Part shown: piece by piece, positions 28,043-37,882 of the stretch
How positions within the stretch are numbered: position 1 is the first letter of the stretch
How the letters are laid out: every line of letters starts with the position of its first letter
From: Phycisphaerales bacterium
GTDB taxonomy: Bacteria > Planctomycetota > Phycisphaerae > UBA1845 > UTPLA1
Length of the DNA: 64,000 nucleotides
Direction of reading: 5' to 3'
NCBI GenBank assembly: GCA_022360095.1
Contig: JAKSDK010000138.1
Location: 248,001-312,000, forward strand
The notes under the pieces: model-generated
What the model was told of the DNA's origin: nothing
The model's database searches: none
The model's input: only the letters and a program-made list of their open reading frames with translations
Position numbers and translations under genes: made by a program

Positions 28043-29002
28043 ATGGCCGTCGATCCCGCACAGCCGCAGCCCTCGCCTCCGTCGTCGCCCGAGAATGCGC
28101 CAAACGAACCAACGCAATCTCAAACACCCGAGCCGGCTGCCCTCGCCACCCCCTCTTCAACCTCACTCTCGGAAAATTTCGCCGCCGCCATCACGTTCCT
28201 CCTGCCGATCGGCCGTCGAAAAACGTTCGGCCCCACAGAAGCCGTGCCCAACCCCGTATCCTGGATCGTCCCCATCGGCCTATTGATCGGACTGATCTGG
28301 GCGGGCAGCTTCCGGCTGAGCTGGCGACTTTACGGTGAAATCGGAAGCCTGCGCGTTCTTCCCAGTCTGACCGTGGTTCTGGTGGAATGCATCTTCACGG
28401 GATCGTTCCTGGCTCTTGGACTGGCGCGTACGGCCCACGTCCTGACAGGCCGTCAGCCGTTTCGTGTTCAGACCGATCGGATGATTCCTCTGTCTCCTGT
28501 CGGCACCCTCGTTTTGTGCCTCATCGTGATGGTCGAGTTTTTTCTGATTCTAAGCATCGACGACCGGCCCGGCTGGTGGCCACCGCCGAACGACTGGCGA
28601 TATCACTTTAATTTCATGTACCCCCACCCCATCTATCGTCCGCTTCTACTGGCGCCCATTTGGGGGCGCTGGGGCATTCTGCTCGCCGCGACCATCGGTC
28701 AAACTGCACGAGACAGCGACGCGGAAACCGTCGCCCTCAATCGTGCGATGAGCCCCGGACGATTGTTGCTGCACGCGCTGCTACCCTTGTGCCTGACTGC
28801 CATCTATTGCAGCCGATCCAGGAACTACCTCACCGGCGTGATCATCGGCATGCTTGTTTTCGGAATCACTTACGTTGTCACCGTTGCCATCGCGCGAAGA
28901 GGCGGCGGCCAGTCTCGTCAGTCGCTCTTTGCGGCGGGCCAAATTGCTCAACTTGCCTTCCTCGCAGTTTACCGCGCATTTTGGCGCCTTATCGACGGAT
29001 GA
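28043..29002 (+). CDS. CobS-like membrane protein lacking catalytic acidic residues
   Basis: A 319-residue protein with a Pro-rich N-terminus and five to six membrane helices. Its layout follows adenosylcobinamide-GDP ribazoletransferase (CobS), aligned from memory to the E. coli protein. FLLPIGRRKTFGP matches the start, and WIVPIGLLIGLIWAG the first helix. TDRMIPLSPVGTLVL stands where MRDSRLGTHGGLAL is expected, LLLAPIWGRWGILLA is a further match, and GGGQSRQSLFAAGQIAQLAFLAV stands where [23 protein letters not shown] is expected. The DGLADxxDG motif and the GD and E residues are gone, so it is probably a non-enzymatic relative. Its stop overlaps the comEC start by four bases (ATGA). Confidence 0.55.
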   Translation: MAVDPAQPQPSPPSSPENAPNEPTQSQTPEPAALATPSSTSLSENFAAAITFLLPIGRRKTFGPTEAVPNPVSWIVPIGLLIGLIWAGSFRLSWRLYGEIGSLRVLPSLTVVLVECIFTGSFLALGLARTAHVLTGRQPFRVQTDRMIPLSPVGTLVLCLIVMVEFFLILSIDDRPGWWPPPNDWRYHFNFMYPHPIYRPLLLAPIWGRWGILLAATIGQTARDSDAETVALNRAMSPGRLLLHALLPLCLTAIYCSRSRNYLTGVIIGMLVFGITYVVTVAIARRGGGQSRQSLFAAGQIAQLAFLAVYRAFWRLIDG

Positions 29003-31596
29003 ACCAAGACGAATTCCAGGAAACGAACGGCCTTTCCAAGGCACCTCGATCACCCACGCCCCTGCTTCCCATCACCGTCGGGGTGATCGCAGGCATCGTC
29101 CTCGACCATGCCATTGCGCTGCCGACCTGGACCACCATCCTGCTCTTTTCGATCGGGGCGATCGCCGGCGCCATGGTCGCCGGCCGTTCCTTCTCACGAC
29201 AGGGCGTCCGCTCCTCGGTTCCCATCGGTTACCTCGCTGTCTTGTGCGCGGCGACAGGACTCGGCGCGCTTCGACACGCCGTGGCAGACCGCTGGATTCC
29301 ATCGAACCATGTTGTGACATGCACTCAAGACGAACCGATCATCACTCAGATCACGGGTCGTGTCATCGCGAACCCGACCATTGCCGAGCCGCTTCGGGGC
29401 ACTCCTCGCGCCTACGGTTTGAGTCCAAAGACCAGGTTTGTCCTCGCCGCCACGCACATCGAAGGCCTCGAAGGCCCGATCAAAATCACAGGCCGACTTA
29501 ACGTTTCAGTCAAGGAGCCCCTTCTCACGCTTCAACGAGACGATCACGTACAAATGACAGGCTGGCTCTACCGCCCGTCCAGTCCGAAAAACCCCGGCGA
29601 CTATGACTGGGCCGCGCACTTCCGGCAACGAGGCATCCTGGCGGGCTTCTCTTGCGACCACGCGGAAGCCGTCGTCGTGTTGAGAAAGAACACCGGCAAA
29701 GGATGGACCCGTTGGCTGAACAGCTTGCGACATCGCCTGGACAGCTATCTGACTGAACAGGCGTTTGCCGAGGATGAAGAAGCCGGCGGTGTCATGTCGG
29801 CGATGGTCCTGGGCCGGCGTAGCGCCGTCGACCAGGCGATGAATGAAGCGTTTCTCAAAACGGGCAACACACACTTCCTGGCTGCGAGCGGAATGCACGT
29901 GGGTTGGCTGGCCCTGATCGCGTGGGGCATCACGCGCACACTCGGCCTGCATTACCGCGTCTCGACCCTCATCGTTGGCGGCTTGATTTTGCTTTATGTC
30001 TTATTGGCCGAGCCGCGACCTTCCATACTCCGTGCCGGCATCATCGGAGTTCTCGCGTGTCTGGCGGCTTTTTTCCGAGGCCGCTACAACTCGGTGAACG
30101 CCCTGGCCTGCGCAGCCTTGATTATCCTGATGGTCAAGCCCACGGACTTGTTTCGCCCGGCCTTTCAGTTCAGCTTCATGGCCACGCTCGGGTTGTTGCA
30201 TTTCTGCCCCCTCGTCTCGCAGGCCATTGCGACATGGTTGTTCCGGCGAGATCGCCCTATGCTCGCGCGATGGTTCGTCGTCCCCGGCTATCCGGTTCCG
30301 ATGCTGCCACCGGAAAGCGGTCCTCATTCGATCGGGTCCAACATCGTCCATCGATTCGGCTCATCCGTCTGCCTTTTGTTTGCCGTATCGATCTCCCAGT
30401 GGCTGATCACCGTCCCATTGGCCTGTTACCATTTCGACCGCTTCACGCCATGGGGCTGGATCGGCACTTTCGTTCTTGCGCCCTTTGCCATGGCGGCCAC
30501 GTCCGCCGGCTTTCTCACCGTGCTGCTCGGACTGATCTTCCCTTCAAGCGGCATCTTCACGGGACCGATCCTCGCCGGCGCGACCGACCTCATGATCGGA
30601 TGTGTCAAGTGGATGGCACTCCTTCCCGGCACGCTGCTCGACGGCCGGTCACCGTCGCTTGCGTGGTTGCTCGCCGTGTACGCGGTTTTTTGGCTATGGG
30701 GATACCGTCCGCGTTGGATCCGTCGCCGGCACGGCTTCAAAATTCTCACGACCCTGCTGATTCTCTGGTGGCTCATTCCACCACGTTGGATACGGCATGA
30801 GGCCGATACGCTCAACGTCTGGATGCTCGCCGTCGGAGACGGCACGGAAACCGTGATCGAACTCCCCGACGGCAGCGTGATGATCTATGACTTTGGAACA
30901 CGATCGTCGTTCGACGCCGGCCGAATCGGTGTCAGCTTTCTCAGGCATCGGGGCATCCGGCATATCGACACGGTTTTTGTCTCGCATCCCAATTTCGATC
31001 ATTACAGCGGGATTGAGACACTGGCCGAGCACTTCAGTATCGGCCGTATCATTCTCAATGACCAATTCGAAACCTTCGTCGAGGAGAAGTCGGCAGGCTG
31101 GTACTTTCTCAAATTGATGCACGACCACGCCATTCCGATCGAGAGTACCCGCGGACCACAGCGGTTTCTCGATCACGACGGTCTGCTTGTGGAGGCCATC
31201 TGGCCGCCACCGTTCGGCGAGCGAAGGGCCCCGGACGCCAACGACAGTTCGACGGTGCTCCGCCTTCGCCACCAAGGCCATTCCATCCTACTCACGGGTG
31301 ACATCGCCGAATGGGGGATGGCCGGGCTGCTGTTTCAAAAAAACCTGCACGCCGACGTCTTGGCGCTTCCGCACCATGGAAGCGTGGTCCACAACACGGG
31401 CGCGTTCATCGAAGCTGTTTCACCTCAGATTGCCATTCGTTCTGCAGGACAGCGACGTGCGATGACGACCAACGGCATCGAAAACCTGGTCGGCGCGCAC
31501 CGAATCTACTTCAATACCGCCGACGACGGATGTGTGCTTGTGCGGATCAAAAACAAAAAGCTCACGGTCACGACCCCGATGGGATGTTCACCTTGA
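28999..31596 (+). CDS. comEC: ComEC/Rec2-family DNA internalisation channel
   Basis: An 865-residue membrane protein, full length for the family. N-terminal helices and a DUF4131-type OB-like region (ITGRVIANPTIAEP, QMTGWLYRP) are followed by the competence-domain helices, including MSAMVLGRRSAVDQAMNEAF, NTHFLAASGMHVGWLAL and SILRAGIIGVLACLAAFF. A C-terminal metallo-beta-lactamase domain shows VSHPNFDHYSGIETL and ALPHHGSVVHNT. ComEC moves single-stranded DNA across the inner membrane during transformation. The start ATG overlaps the upstream stop. The MBL motif reads HPNFDH, so the second His of the usual HxHxDH is Asn, as in many ComEC proteins. Confidence 0.93.
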   Translation: MNQDEFQETNGLSKAPRSPTPLLPITVGVIAGIVLDHAIALPTWTTILLFSIGAIAGAMVAGRSFSRQGVRSSVPIGYLAVLCAATGLGALRHAVADRWIPSNHVVTCTQDEPIITQITGRVIANPTIAEPLRGTPRAYGLSPKTRFVLAATHIEGLEGPIKITGRLNVSVKEPLLTLQRDDHVQMTGWLYRPSSPKNPGDYDWAAHFRQRGILAGFSCDHAEAVVVLRKNTGKGWTRWLNSLRHRLDSYLTEQAFAEDEEAGGVMSAMVLGRRSAVDQAMNEAFLKTGNTHFLAASGMHVGWLALIAWGITRTLGLHYRVSTLIVGGLILLYVLLAEPRPSILRAGIIGVLACLAAFFRGRYNSVNALACAALIILMVKPTDLFRPAFQFSFMATLGLLHFCPLVSQAIATWLFRRDRPMLARWFVVPGYPVPMLPPESGPHSIGSNIVHRFGSSVCLLFAVSISQWLITVPLACYHFDRFTPWGWIGTFVLAPFAMAATSAGFLTVLLGLIFPSSGIFTGPILAGATDLMIGCVKWMALLPGTLLDGRSPSLAWLLAVYAVFWLWGYRPRWIRRRHGFKILTTLLILWWLIPPRWIRHEADTLNVWMLAVGDGTETVIELPDGSVMIYDFGTRSSFDAGRIGVSFLRHRGIRHIDTVFVSHPNFDHYSGIETLAEHFSIGRIILNDQFETFVEEKSAGWYFLKLMHDHAIPIESTRGPQRFLDHDGLLVEAIWPPPFGERRAPDANDSSTVLRLRHQGHSILLTGDIAEWGMAGLLFQKNLHADVLALPHHGSVVHNTGAFIEAVSPQIAIRSAGQRRAMTTNGIENLVGAHRIYFNTADDGCVLVRIKNKKLTVTTPMGCSP

Positions 31597-31764
31597 ATGC
31601 GGCCGAGACCAAATCGAGTTACATATGTGTAAAGGGCAGAACGTTACGCCGACAATTCACGTCGCTCTGAAAAATTAACAGTATGATGATGTATTAATTT
31701 TTGCAACAGGAGTCTAACGGGCTATACTTCCGGTTTTTGCAAATAACAGGACGTCATCGGTCTT

Positions 31765-33057
31765 ATGTTCAGACTCTTCCTCTTCATCATCTCCAGGTTC
31801 GAATCCCCCTTCGTCTTCCGCTGGAAACCACCTGATTCCGTGGCTTCCGGGGAACTCCGACTGGAAATTTGTTCCATCTGCGGGTGGATCGGACCCAAAC
31901 GCCTTTTCATGGGCGGTACCGAGGTTTTCCGACGAGGATGGTTAGAGGGTATCCACCATTCGTTTCCCGATCATGGTAAACCCGGGCAGCTCTTGGAGCT
32001 GAAGGCCGTCCAGACTTCGGAACCCGGCCAATGGAAGCCCATGCTGACCTTGAACGACGAGCCTGTCCCTGAAGAGACAGGAACGATACCACCACACAAT
32101 CCACAACGTCCCAAGCTGTTGGCCATCGTGACCGGCGTCACCTATCTGGCCATGTTCATGACCTTCATCATGCTTCCTCACATTCAGAAGATGCTTTACG
32201 CAACATATGGTCATAGCGACAGCCGTGTATTTGTTTTGGAAGTGGCCCACAAAGGTGTCGAGGGCGTCCTCCACTTTGACAGACCGGCGCTGCCTTCCGC
32301 GATTCTCGGCCAGCCATACGAGACGAAACCGGCCATTCTCGGCGGGGAACAGCCTTACACCTTCAAACGGCTGATGGGCATCATGCCGGATGGTCTCCAC
32401 TTCGACGACGACTCCGGTCTCATTTCGGGCACACCAAGAGAATCGGGGGATTTCCTGATTCGAATTCGTGCGACGGACGCGCGTGACCACTCCATCGACT
32501 GGCCTTGTGTGATCTCCGTTGCCTCAGATCAGGAGCATGCACCTCGAATTGTCACGGAGTCGCTTCCCGTTGCCATAGAACACTCGGACTACAGTGCCCA
32601 ATTCGATGCCGACGGCGGGCTACCACCATACGACTGGGTTCTTAACAAGAGAAAGTTACCCAACGGCTTGGTCTTTAAAGTGCTTGAAGAAGACGGAGAA
32701 TCCGGACAGGAGCAGGTCGCTGCACGCCTCGAAGGAACGCCCGAGCAGCTGTCGGTGAACGAGGGCGAAGTCGCGAAGAGCATTGCGGGGGCTTACCCGC
32801 TTCGGGTTCGCGTCACAGATGCCAGTTATTCGCCTTGGGTGGACATCAGTCCCTGGGTCCTTCCATTCGTTGCCACTTCGATTTGTCTGCTCGGCTATTG
32901 GAACATGCAACGATGGAGTGTTGTTTTGTTGGGTTTGGCCGTCCTGGCACAAATCGGCCTCGCCGTCGCTTCCTTGTTATCCGTAAGCACCGCTGCCGTT
33001 GTACTACAGCTTTGCGTTCTTGCCGTCGGGACGAGGGCTTTCCCCAAGATGCGCTAA
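31765..33057 (+). CDS. Membrane protein with Ig-like (He_PIG) domains
   Basis: A 430-residue protein. A short N-terminal beta domain (about 1-105) precedes a membrane helix (LLAIVTGVTYLAMFMTFIML). Two putative-Ig modules of the He_PIG type follow: LPSAILGQPYETKPAILGGEQPYTF with GLISGTPRESGDFLIRIRATDA, and DYSAQFDADGGLPPYDWVLN. Two or three C-terminal helices (STSICLLGYW region, VVLLGLAVLAQIGLAVASLL) end the protein. Function unknown; the Ig modules suggest protein or glycan contacts outside the membrane. It stands alone between comEC and the transporter, with 168 bases upstream in which no RNA gene or repeat is seen. Confidence 0.75.
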   Translation: MFRLFLFIISRFESPFVFRWKPPDSVASGELRLEICSICGWIGPKRLFMGGTEVFRRGWLEGIHHSFPDHGKPGQLLELKAVQTSEPGQWKPMLTLNDEPVPEETGTIPPHNPQRPKLLAIVTGVTYLAMFMTFIMLPHIQKMLYATYGHSDSRVFVLEVAHKGVEGVLHFDRPALPSAILGQPYETKPAILGGEQPYTFKRLMGIMPDGLHFDDDSGLISGTPRESGDFLIRIRATDARDHSIDWPCVISVASDQEHAPRIVTESLPVAIEHSDYSAQFDADGGLPPYDWVLNKRKLPNGLVFKVLEEDGESGQEQVAARLEGTPEQLSVNEGEVAKSIAGAYPLRVRVTDASYSPWVDISPWVLPFVATSICLLGYWNMQRWSVVLLGLAVLAQIGLAVASLLSVSTAAVVLQLCVLAVGTRAFPKMR

Positions 33058-33097
33058 TCTTTTTCATAACAAAAGGACATTCTCCTTTAGGACAAAC

Positions 33098-34510
33098 ATG
33101 AGCGAATCAACCACTCACTCCGGCGGAAAGATCGGACCGACCGAAATCCATCATCCGCCGGCCTTTCGCGGCCGCCGCGGCTTGAACTGGTTCATGCTCG
33201 GGCTGACATATGCATCGTATTACATGTGCCGCTACAACCTCTCCATCGCCGCGCCGCGCTTTATGGGAGAGTTCGGCCTTAGCAACGCGGCCTATGGCGC
33301 GATCAATACGGGTCGCCATTGGAGTTATGCAGTCGGCCAATTCCTCAACGGCCTCTTTACCGACAAACTCGGCGGAAAACAGGCGATGGCGCTCGGCGCC
33401 GCGCTAACAATCCTCCTGAATATTCTTTTCGGCATCGTCTCGCCAACCGGGTCCATCAGCGTCTTTCTGTTCTTCTTTTTCATCCGGGCGAGTGACGGAT
33501 ACGCCCAGTCCTTCGGCGCACCCGGGATGATCAAGGTCAACACGGCCTGGTTCGTGCGAAGTGAACGAGGTCGTTTTGCCGGCGTCTTCGGCTTGATGAT
33601 CCAGATCGGCCAGATCTCCATCAACGCTCTTGGACCGTGGCTCCTTGTTGGACATACCTTCTTGATCTTCGGGCACGAAGTCATCATCGGCGGTGACTGG
33701 CGGTGGCTGTTCTACGTTCCACCGTGTTTTGTTGCCGTCGTGGTCGTCATGATGTATCTGCTGGTGAAGAACAACCCCGAAGAAGCGGGCTATGAAATCC
33801 AGCACGATGCGAACGAGGCTGCAATCGACGGAGACCATTCGGAGAAAATCCCGCTCACAACGGTCTTGGTGACCATCCTAAGCAAGAAAATGGTCTGGAT
33901 CACCGCCTTTGCCTATTTTTGCACGGGATTCGTTCGAACGGCACAATACGATTGGTGGGTCATTTACTTCGATCAGGCCTGGGGGCTTGACATCGCGACG
34001 TCGACGCTAGTCATCATTACCGGAGCACTACTGCCTCTAACCGCCTTCTTCGGTTCAATCAGTTCCGGTTTCATTTCCGATCTACTCTTCAAAGGCAAGC
34101 GTGCGCCCGTCGCGATGGCGCTTTATGGATTGGAATCAGCCGTCATTCTTGCGGCAGCCTTGATACTCAGTGACATCGATACGGCCAGTCCACAACTTGC
34201 GGCCATTCTGATGCTTCTTATTTCCCTGACTTGCAATTCGACACACTCCATCCTCGGCACGGCGGCCGCCATGGACCTCGGCGGCCGCAAGATGGCCGGG
34301 TTTGCCGCCGGTGTCATCGATTCTTTTCAATACTTTGGCGCAGGCATGGCGGGCTTCGGTCTCGGATATCTGCTTGACTACGCAAAAGAACAGACCGCGC
34401 TCGGCTGGAACGCGTGGTTCTATGCAATGTTGCCGTTCAGTCTTCTCGGAATGATTCTGATGGGGTTCATCTGGTATCGCACGCGCGGTAGCAGTGTGGT
34501 TGGCGGGTGA
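33098..34510 (+). CDS. MFS transporter, organophosphate:Pi antiporter (GlpT/UhpC) family
   Basis: A 470-residue transporter starting at ATG 33098, with AGGA six bases upstream. Twelve membrane helices are visible. The OPA-family N-terminal signature is GLTYASYYMCRYNLSIAAPRF, followed by YAVGQFLNGLFTDKLGGKQAM. GlpT-family proteins exchange sugar or glycerol phosphates for inorganic phosphate. The substrate cannot be fixed from sequence. It ends by overlapping a possible GTG of the enolase-superfamily gene, so the two are likely co-transcribed, which hints at uptake and conversion of one substrate. Confidence 0.88.
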   Translation: MSESTTHSGGKIGPTEIHHPPAFRGRRGLNWFMLGLTYASYYMCRYNLSIAAPRFMGEFGLSNAAYGAINTGRHWSYAVGQFLNGLFTDKLGGKQAMALGAALTILLNILFGIVSPTGSISVFLFFFFIRASDGYAQSFGAPGMIKVNTAWFVRSERGRFAGVFGLMIQIGQISINALGPWLLVGHTFLIFGHEVIIGGDWRWLFYVPPCFVAVVVVMMYLLVKNNPEEAGYEIQHDANEAAIDGDHSEKIPLTTVLVTILSKKMVWITAFAYFCTGFVRTAQYDWWVIYFDQAWGLDIATSTLVIITGALLPLTAFFGSISSGFISDLLFKGKRAPVAMALYGLESAVILAAALILSDIDTASPQLAAILMLLISLTCNSTHSILGTAAAMDLGGRKMAGFAAGVIDSFQYFGAGMAGFGLGYLLDYAKEQTALGWNAWFYAMLPFSLLGMILMGFIWYRTRGSSVVGG

Positions 34511-34554
34511 TTGATCCCCGGCGCTTTTCGACGACCCACCCAACTGCATACACT

Positions 34555-35748
34555 ATGATCATGCCGCTACCGATTTCTCACTTGTCCATCTATTCCCTCG
34601 CCATTCCCATGCGGCGCAAATTCAGCCATTCTGCGGCCGACCGGGTCTGCTCGGAGCCCATCATCGTGCAGATTGAACTTGCCGACCATACGTGCGGCTA
34701 CGGCGAAACACACCCCCGAACCTACGTGACCGGCGAGTCCCATGAAGACGTCATCAAAACGATTCAGGACGTTTTCGTGCCCATTCTGATCAAGACGCGG
34801 CCCGCAAATTTTGGTGAAGTCATCGAGGCCGCGGCCAACTTGCCGCTCACCGACGACAATGGCCGCGTGATCACCGCCGCCCGAGCCGCGGTGGAGTTGG
34901 CCATGCTCGATGCTTACAGCCGAGCGTTCCGGCGATCGCTGGAATCGATCGCAGGCTGGTTCGAGCAACCCTGGCTCAGTCCGCCCGGATGTCGGGATAC
35001 GACGCGCTACAGCGTCGTCATCTCCAGCATGGAAGCGGAGCGGATTCACACTTTCCTTCGCAAGGTCCGTCTCGGTTGGATCAGACACTTCAAGCTCAAA
35101 GTCGGCGACAACGATGACCAGGATCGACTCGACGCCACCCTCCGAACGCTGGGGCGCGGGCTCAACCGCAAAAAAGTCACGCTGACCCTCGATGCCAACG
35201 GGGCGTGGAACCTTGAACAAGCCACGCGGAAACTCCATCACTGGCAGGACCACCCCATCACCTGCATCGAGCAACCGCTCGCCAAAGATGCCGGTCAAGA
35301 TTGGGGCGCGCTCGCCAAGCAAACAACACTTCCGCTGATGGCCGACGAGTCACTCGTCACGCCGGACGACGCGGAGGCCTTGATCGTCCAACGCGGCCCA
35401 ACTTGGTTCAACATTCGCCTAAGTAAGAACGGCGGCCTGATTCCCGCTTTGCAACTGGCGGTCACGGCCCGGAAACACAAACTGGCCTATCAACTCGGCT
35501 GTATGGTCGGCGAAACCAGTATCCTTTCCGCGGCCGGACGGTTTTTTCTGCAAATGGTTCCCAACGTACGCTTCGCGGAAGGCAGCTTCGGCAGGTTTCT
35601 CCTCTCCGAAGATGTGGTCGCCAAACCGCTGCGTTTCACATTCGGTGGCCGCTGGAAACCCATGGCGGACTATGGCCTGGGAATTGACGTCGAGCCCGAC
35701 CGATTGCAGCGTCTCTCGATTGCTCCACCCGTGAGGATCCCGTTCTAA
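34555..35748 (+). CDS. Enolase-superfamily enzyme (MLE/dipeptide epimerase-like)
   Basis: A 397-residue enzyme. The muconate-lactonizing subgroup catalytic set is complete: K180 and K182 in FKLKVG, metal ligands D213 (TLDANGAW), E239 (CIEQPL) and D264 (LMADES), and the second-side base K291 (RLSKNGGL). This supports a proton-abstraction enzyme such as a dipeptide epimerase, cycloisomerase or o-succinylbenzoate synthase. Sequence alone does not choose among them. No menaquinone or murein-recycling genes adjoin it. ATG 34555 is used; a GTG at 34507 overlaps the transporter stop and is also possible. Confidence 0.88.
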   Translation: MIMPLPISHLSIYSLAIPMRRKFSHSAADRVCSEPIIVQIELADHTCGYGETHPRTYVTGESHEDVIKTIQDVFVPILIKTRPANFGEVIEAAANLPLTDDNGRVITAARAAVELAMLDAYSRAFRRSLESIAGWFEQPWLSPPGCRDTTRYSVVISSMEAERIHTFLRKVRLGWIRHFKLKVGDNDDQDRLDATLRTLGRGLNRKKVTLTLDANGAWNLEQATRKLHHWQDHPITCIEQPLAKDAGQDWGALAKQTTLPLMADESLVTPDDAEALIVQRGPTWFNIRLSKNGGLIPALQLAVTARKHKLAYQLGCMVGETSILSAAGRFFLQMVPNVRFAEGSFGRFLLSEDVVAKPLRFTFGGRWKPMADYGLGIDVEPDRLQRLSIAPPVRIPF

Positions 35749-36157
35749 GACACCTGGAGCGATTCACGGATTTTTAATCAAATTTTCAATATTGCCGGTT
35801 TGAGGGCGTCCGGGAAACGGAATGCTTCTGAGCACCGTCGTGGCGATAACAAAGGGTGTGTCCCGCGGCCGGCGAATCCGAAGAAATCGATTTGATTTAA
35901 TCCCTTGGCACACATAATGTAAAGTAGGGATTAAGACCATTATGAAATTGAGAGGACGCTCAAGTTTCCAGGGCGAGGCACGGAAACCGGTCGTCGGCTC
36001 AAGAGACCAATCGGTCAAGAGCCGGGGCCCGTGCGACGTTGCCCCGGTCACGGCGTGGCTTCGTGTTGGTGTCGGGCATAGGTAACAGTCCGTATCGGTG
36101 TTATCATGCTCGCCCATTCGGACAAGCCGCCTCAACTTAGGGTGAGAGTGACCATTC
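35749..36157. other. Intergenic region upstream of the kinase gene
   Basis: A 409-base gap with no convincing gene. It holds one candidate sigma-70 promoter (listed separately) and purine-rich GGTGAGAG about 12 bases before the kinase ATG. A short open frame on the minus strand here (to 35764) overlaps the kinase gene and looks non-coding. Confidence 0.5.
35892..35920 (+). promoter_or_regulatory. Candidate sigma-70 promoter for the kinase gene
   Basis: TTGATT (35892-35897) and TAATGT (35915-35920) are separated by 17 bases, a close match to -35 and -10 boxes. The leader to the kinase ATG would be about 230 bases, which is long. Unsupported by anything except the sequence match. Confidence 0.3.
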
Positions 36158-37462
36158 ATGGCGACGAATCCGTCACAAGTGGATCGCAAAAACGACGCCG
36201 CGGCGGATAGCAAAGGCGGTTCCGCCACGGACAGCTTCATCGGTCGAGCCGCGGTCGATGCCAAGCTCGCCTTGCCGGAAGAGATCCAGGCCTGCATCGC
36301 AAAACAAGAGGAACTCAAAGCCAAAGGCAAAGAGGTCAGTCTCGCCGACATCCTGGTGAAAGTCGGTTTCATTACGAAAACGCAATTGAGGCGTTTGCTC
36401 AATCCCGCTGAAGACTCGGCGTCGCATTCTCTTCACCAGATTCCCGGCTTTCAAATCATGCGAAAGATCGGCGCAGGGGCGATGGCGAGCGTCTACAAAG
36501 CCAAGCAGCTTTCGTTGGACCGAATTGTCGCCATCAAAATCCTCCCCGAACATCTCAGCGAAGACCCGGAATTCGTCGAACGCTTTTACAAAGAGGGAAA
36601 AGCCGCCGCCAAAATGAACCATAACAACATCGTCCAGGCGATCGATGTCGGCGAATACGGGGGGTACCACTACTTCGTCATGGAATTCGTCGATGGTCAG
36701 ACGGTTTACGATGAACTGGTGAAGAGTCGTACCTATTCCGAAAAGGCGGCCTTGGACCTCATCATCCAAATCGCCAAGGCCCTGGAGCACGCCCACGCCC
36801 GCGGGCTGATTCATCGCGACGTGAAGCCGAAGAATATCATGATTACCAAAGACGGGACGGCCAAACTCGCGGATATGGGTCTGGCGCGACAGGCCGACGA
36901 CGCGGCCGCTGCTCAAGCCGAAAAGGGCCGTGCCTTTGGCACGCCGTACTACATCGCGCCGGAACAGATTCGCGGTGTCGTCGATGTCGACTTTCGTGCT
37001 GACATTTATTCGCTGGGCGCAACGCTTTACAACATGGTGACCGGCAAGGTGCCATTCGAAGGATCTACGCCCACGGCGATCATGCAAAAACACTTGAAAC
37101 AACCGCTGACCCCGCCGGACCATCTCAACAAATCCCTTTCGACCGGCTTGGCAGAAGTGGTGGAACGCATGATGGCCAAGGACCGGAACGTCCGTTATCA
37201 ATCGACGACGGATCTGCTCATGGATCTTGCACGGGTCCAGAAAGGCCAGGCGCCGTTGCAGGCCCGCAGCGGTTTCGATGACAAATTGCTGGAAGACCTC
37301 GCCACCGGCAGCAGCGAAGACATTTTCGAATCGTCTCCCCCTCCTCGCGCCGCCCAAAACTACGTGATGGTTCCAAACTCCACCTATCCCACCTGGCTTG
37401 TTGGTTTCGCGCTGATTGAATTTCTGATCATCGTGATACTGATTCTCGCGCTTGCCTTCTAA
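36158..37462 (+). CDS. Tail-anchored Ser/Thr protein kinase with MshEN-like N-terminal domain
   Basis: A 434-residue kinase. Residues 25-82 form a helical domain (LALPEEIQACIAKQEELK, LADILVKVGFITKTQLRRLL) resembling the N-terminal domain of GspE/MshE ATPases. The Hanks kinase domain spans about 97-365: glycine loop IGAGAMASVYKA (104-115), K127, HRDVKPKN (219-226), DMG instead of DFG at 239-241, and GTPYYIAPEQ. A single C-terminal membrane helix (about 411-433) ends the protein, so the kinase faces the cytoplasm as a tail-anchored form. Catalytic residues are present, so activity is expected. A sigma factor gene follows 420 bases downstream. Confidence 0.93.
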   Translation: MATNPSQVDRKNDAAADSKGGSATDSFIGRAAVDAKLALPEEIQACIAKQEELKAKGKEVSLADILVKVGFITKTQLRRLLNPAEDSASHSLHQIPGFQIMRKIGAGAMASVYKAKQLSLDRIVAIKILPEHLSEDPEFVERFYKEGKAAAKMNHNNIVQAIDVGEYGGYHYFVMEFVDGQTVYDELVKSRTYSEKAALDLIIQIAKALEHAHARGLIHRDVKPKNIMITKDGTAKLADMGLARQADDAAAAQAEKGRAFGTPYYIAPEQIRGVVDVDFRADIYSLGATLYNMVTGKVPFEGSTPTAIMQKHLKQPLTPPDHLNKSLSTGLAEVVERMMAKDRNVRYQSTTDLLMDLARVQKGQAPLQARSGFDDKLLEDLATGSSEDIFESSPPPRAAQNYVMVPNSTYPTWLVGFALIEFLIIVILILALAF

Positions 37463-37882
37463 GAAAAATTTTGCGCAATTTATGCGCCAGTCAATTTTTC
37501 ACTCGGCTCTTGATGACCTGGTGCGCGCCTCTCGCGCAGGCTCGATCCGCCTTACTTTGGCGCCAACGAGAAAATCAAGATATAATCAGTCTTAAATTTC
37601 AACAAAAGCGACACGCGCAGATTTTGCCTCGATCGAGCGCACGTTGTTTTTTTTCCGATCTTGTGAAAATTATGCTGGTCAACAGACAACTTTGTTTGTA
37701 TGATCCCTTCGCCGCGTTTGAATCAGGGAGGTGTACTAATACAAATCTCTAAATCAGGCATGGAGGCCTGAACTCGAATCTATCTCGACATTCTATTTTT
37801 TGAACTGGTCGGCACTTGGGCTCAGAGGGTGTTGCTGTCGATGGACATTGCTCCCCTCGCGTGAACAAAGGAGTGTTCCGTA
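37463..37882. other. Intergenic region between kinase and sigma factor genes
   Basis: A 420-base, locally AT-rich gap without a supported gene. It includes a small perfect inverted repeat, TCAGGC/GCCTGA, with a six-base spacer near 37754-37771. An AAAGGAG ribosome binding site lies about ten bases before the sigma factor ATG. No clear promoter boxes were found. Confidence 0.5.

Noticed and set aside
36173-37357. 394-codon open frame antisense to the kinase gene
   Set aside because: The sense frame encodes a clear kinase with all motifs; the antisense frame shows no domain and arises from codon bias.
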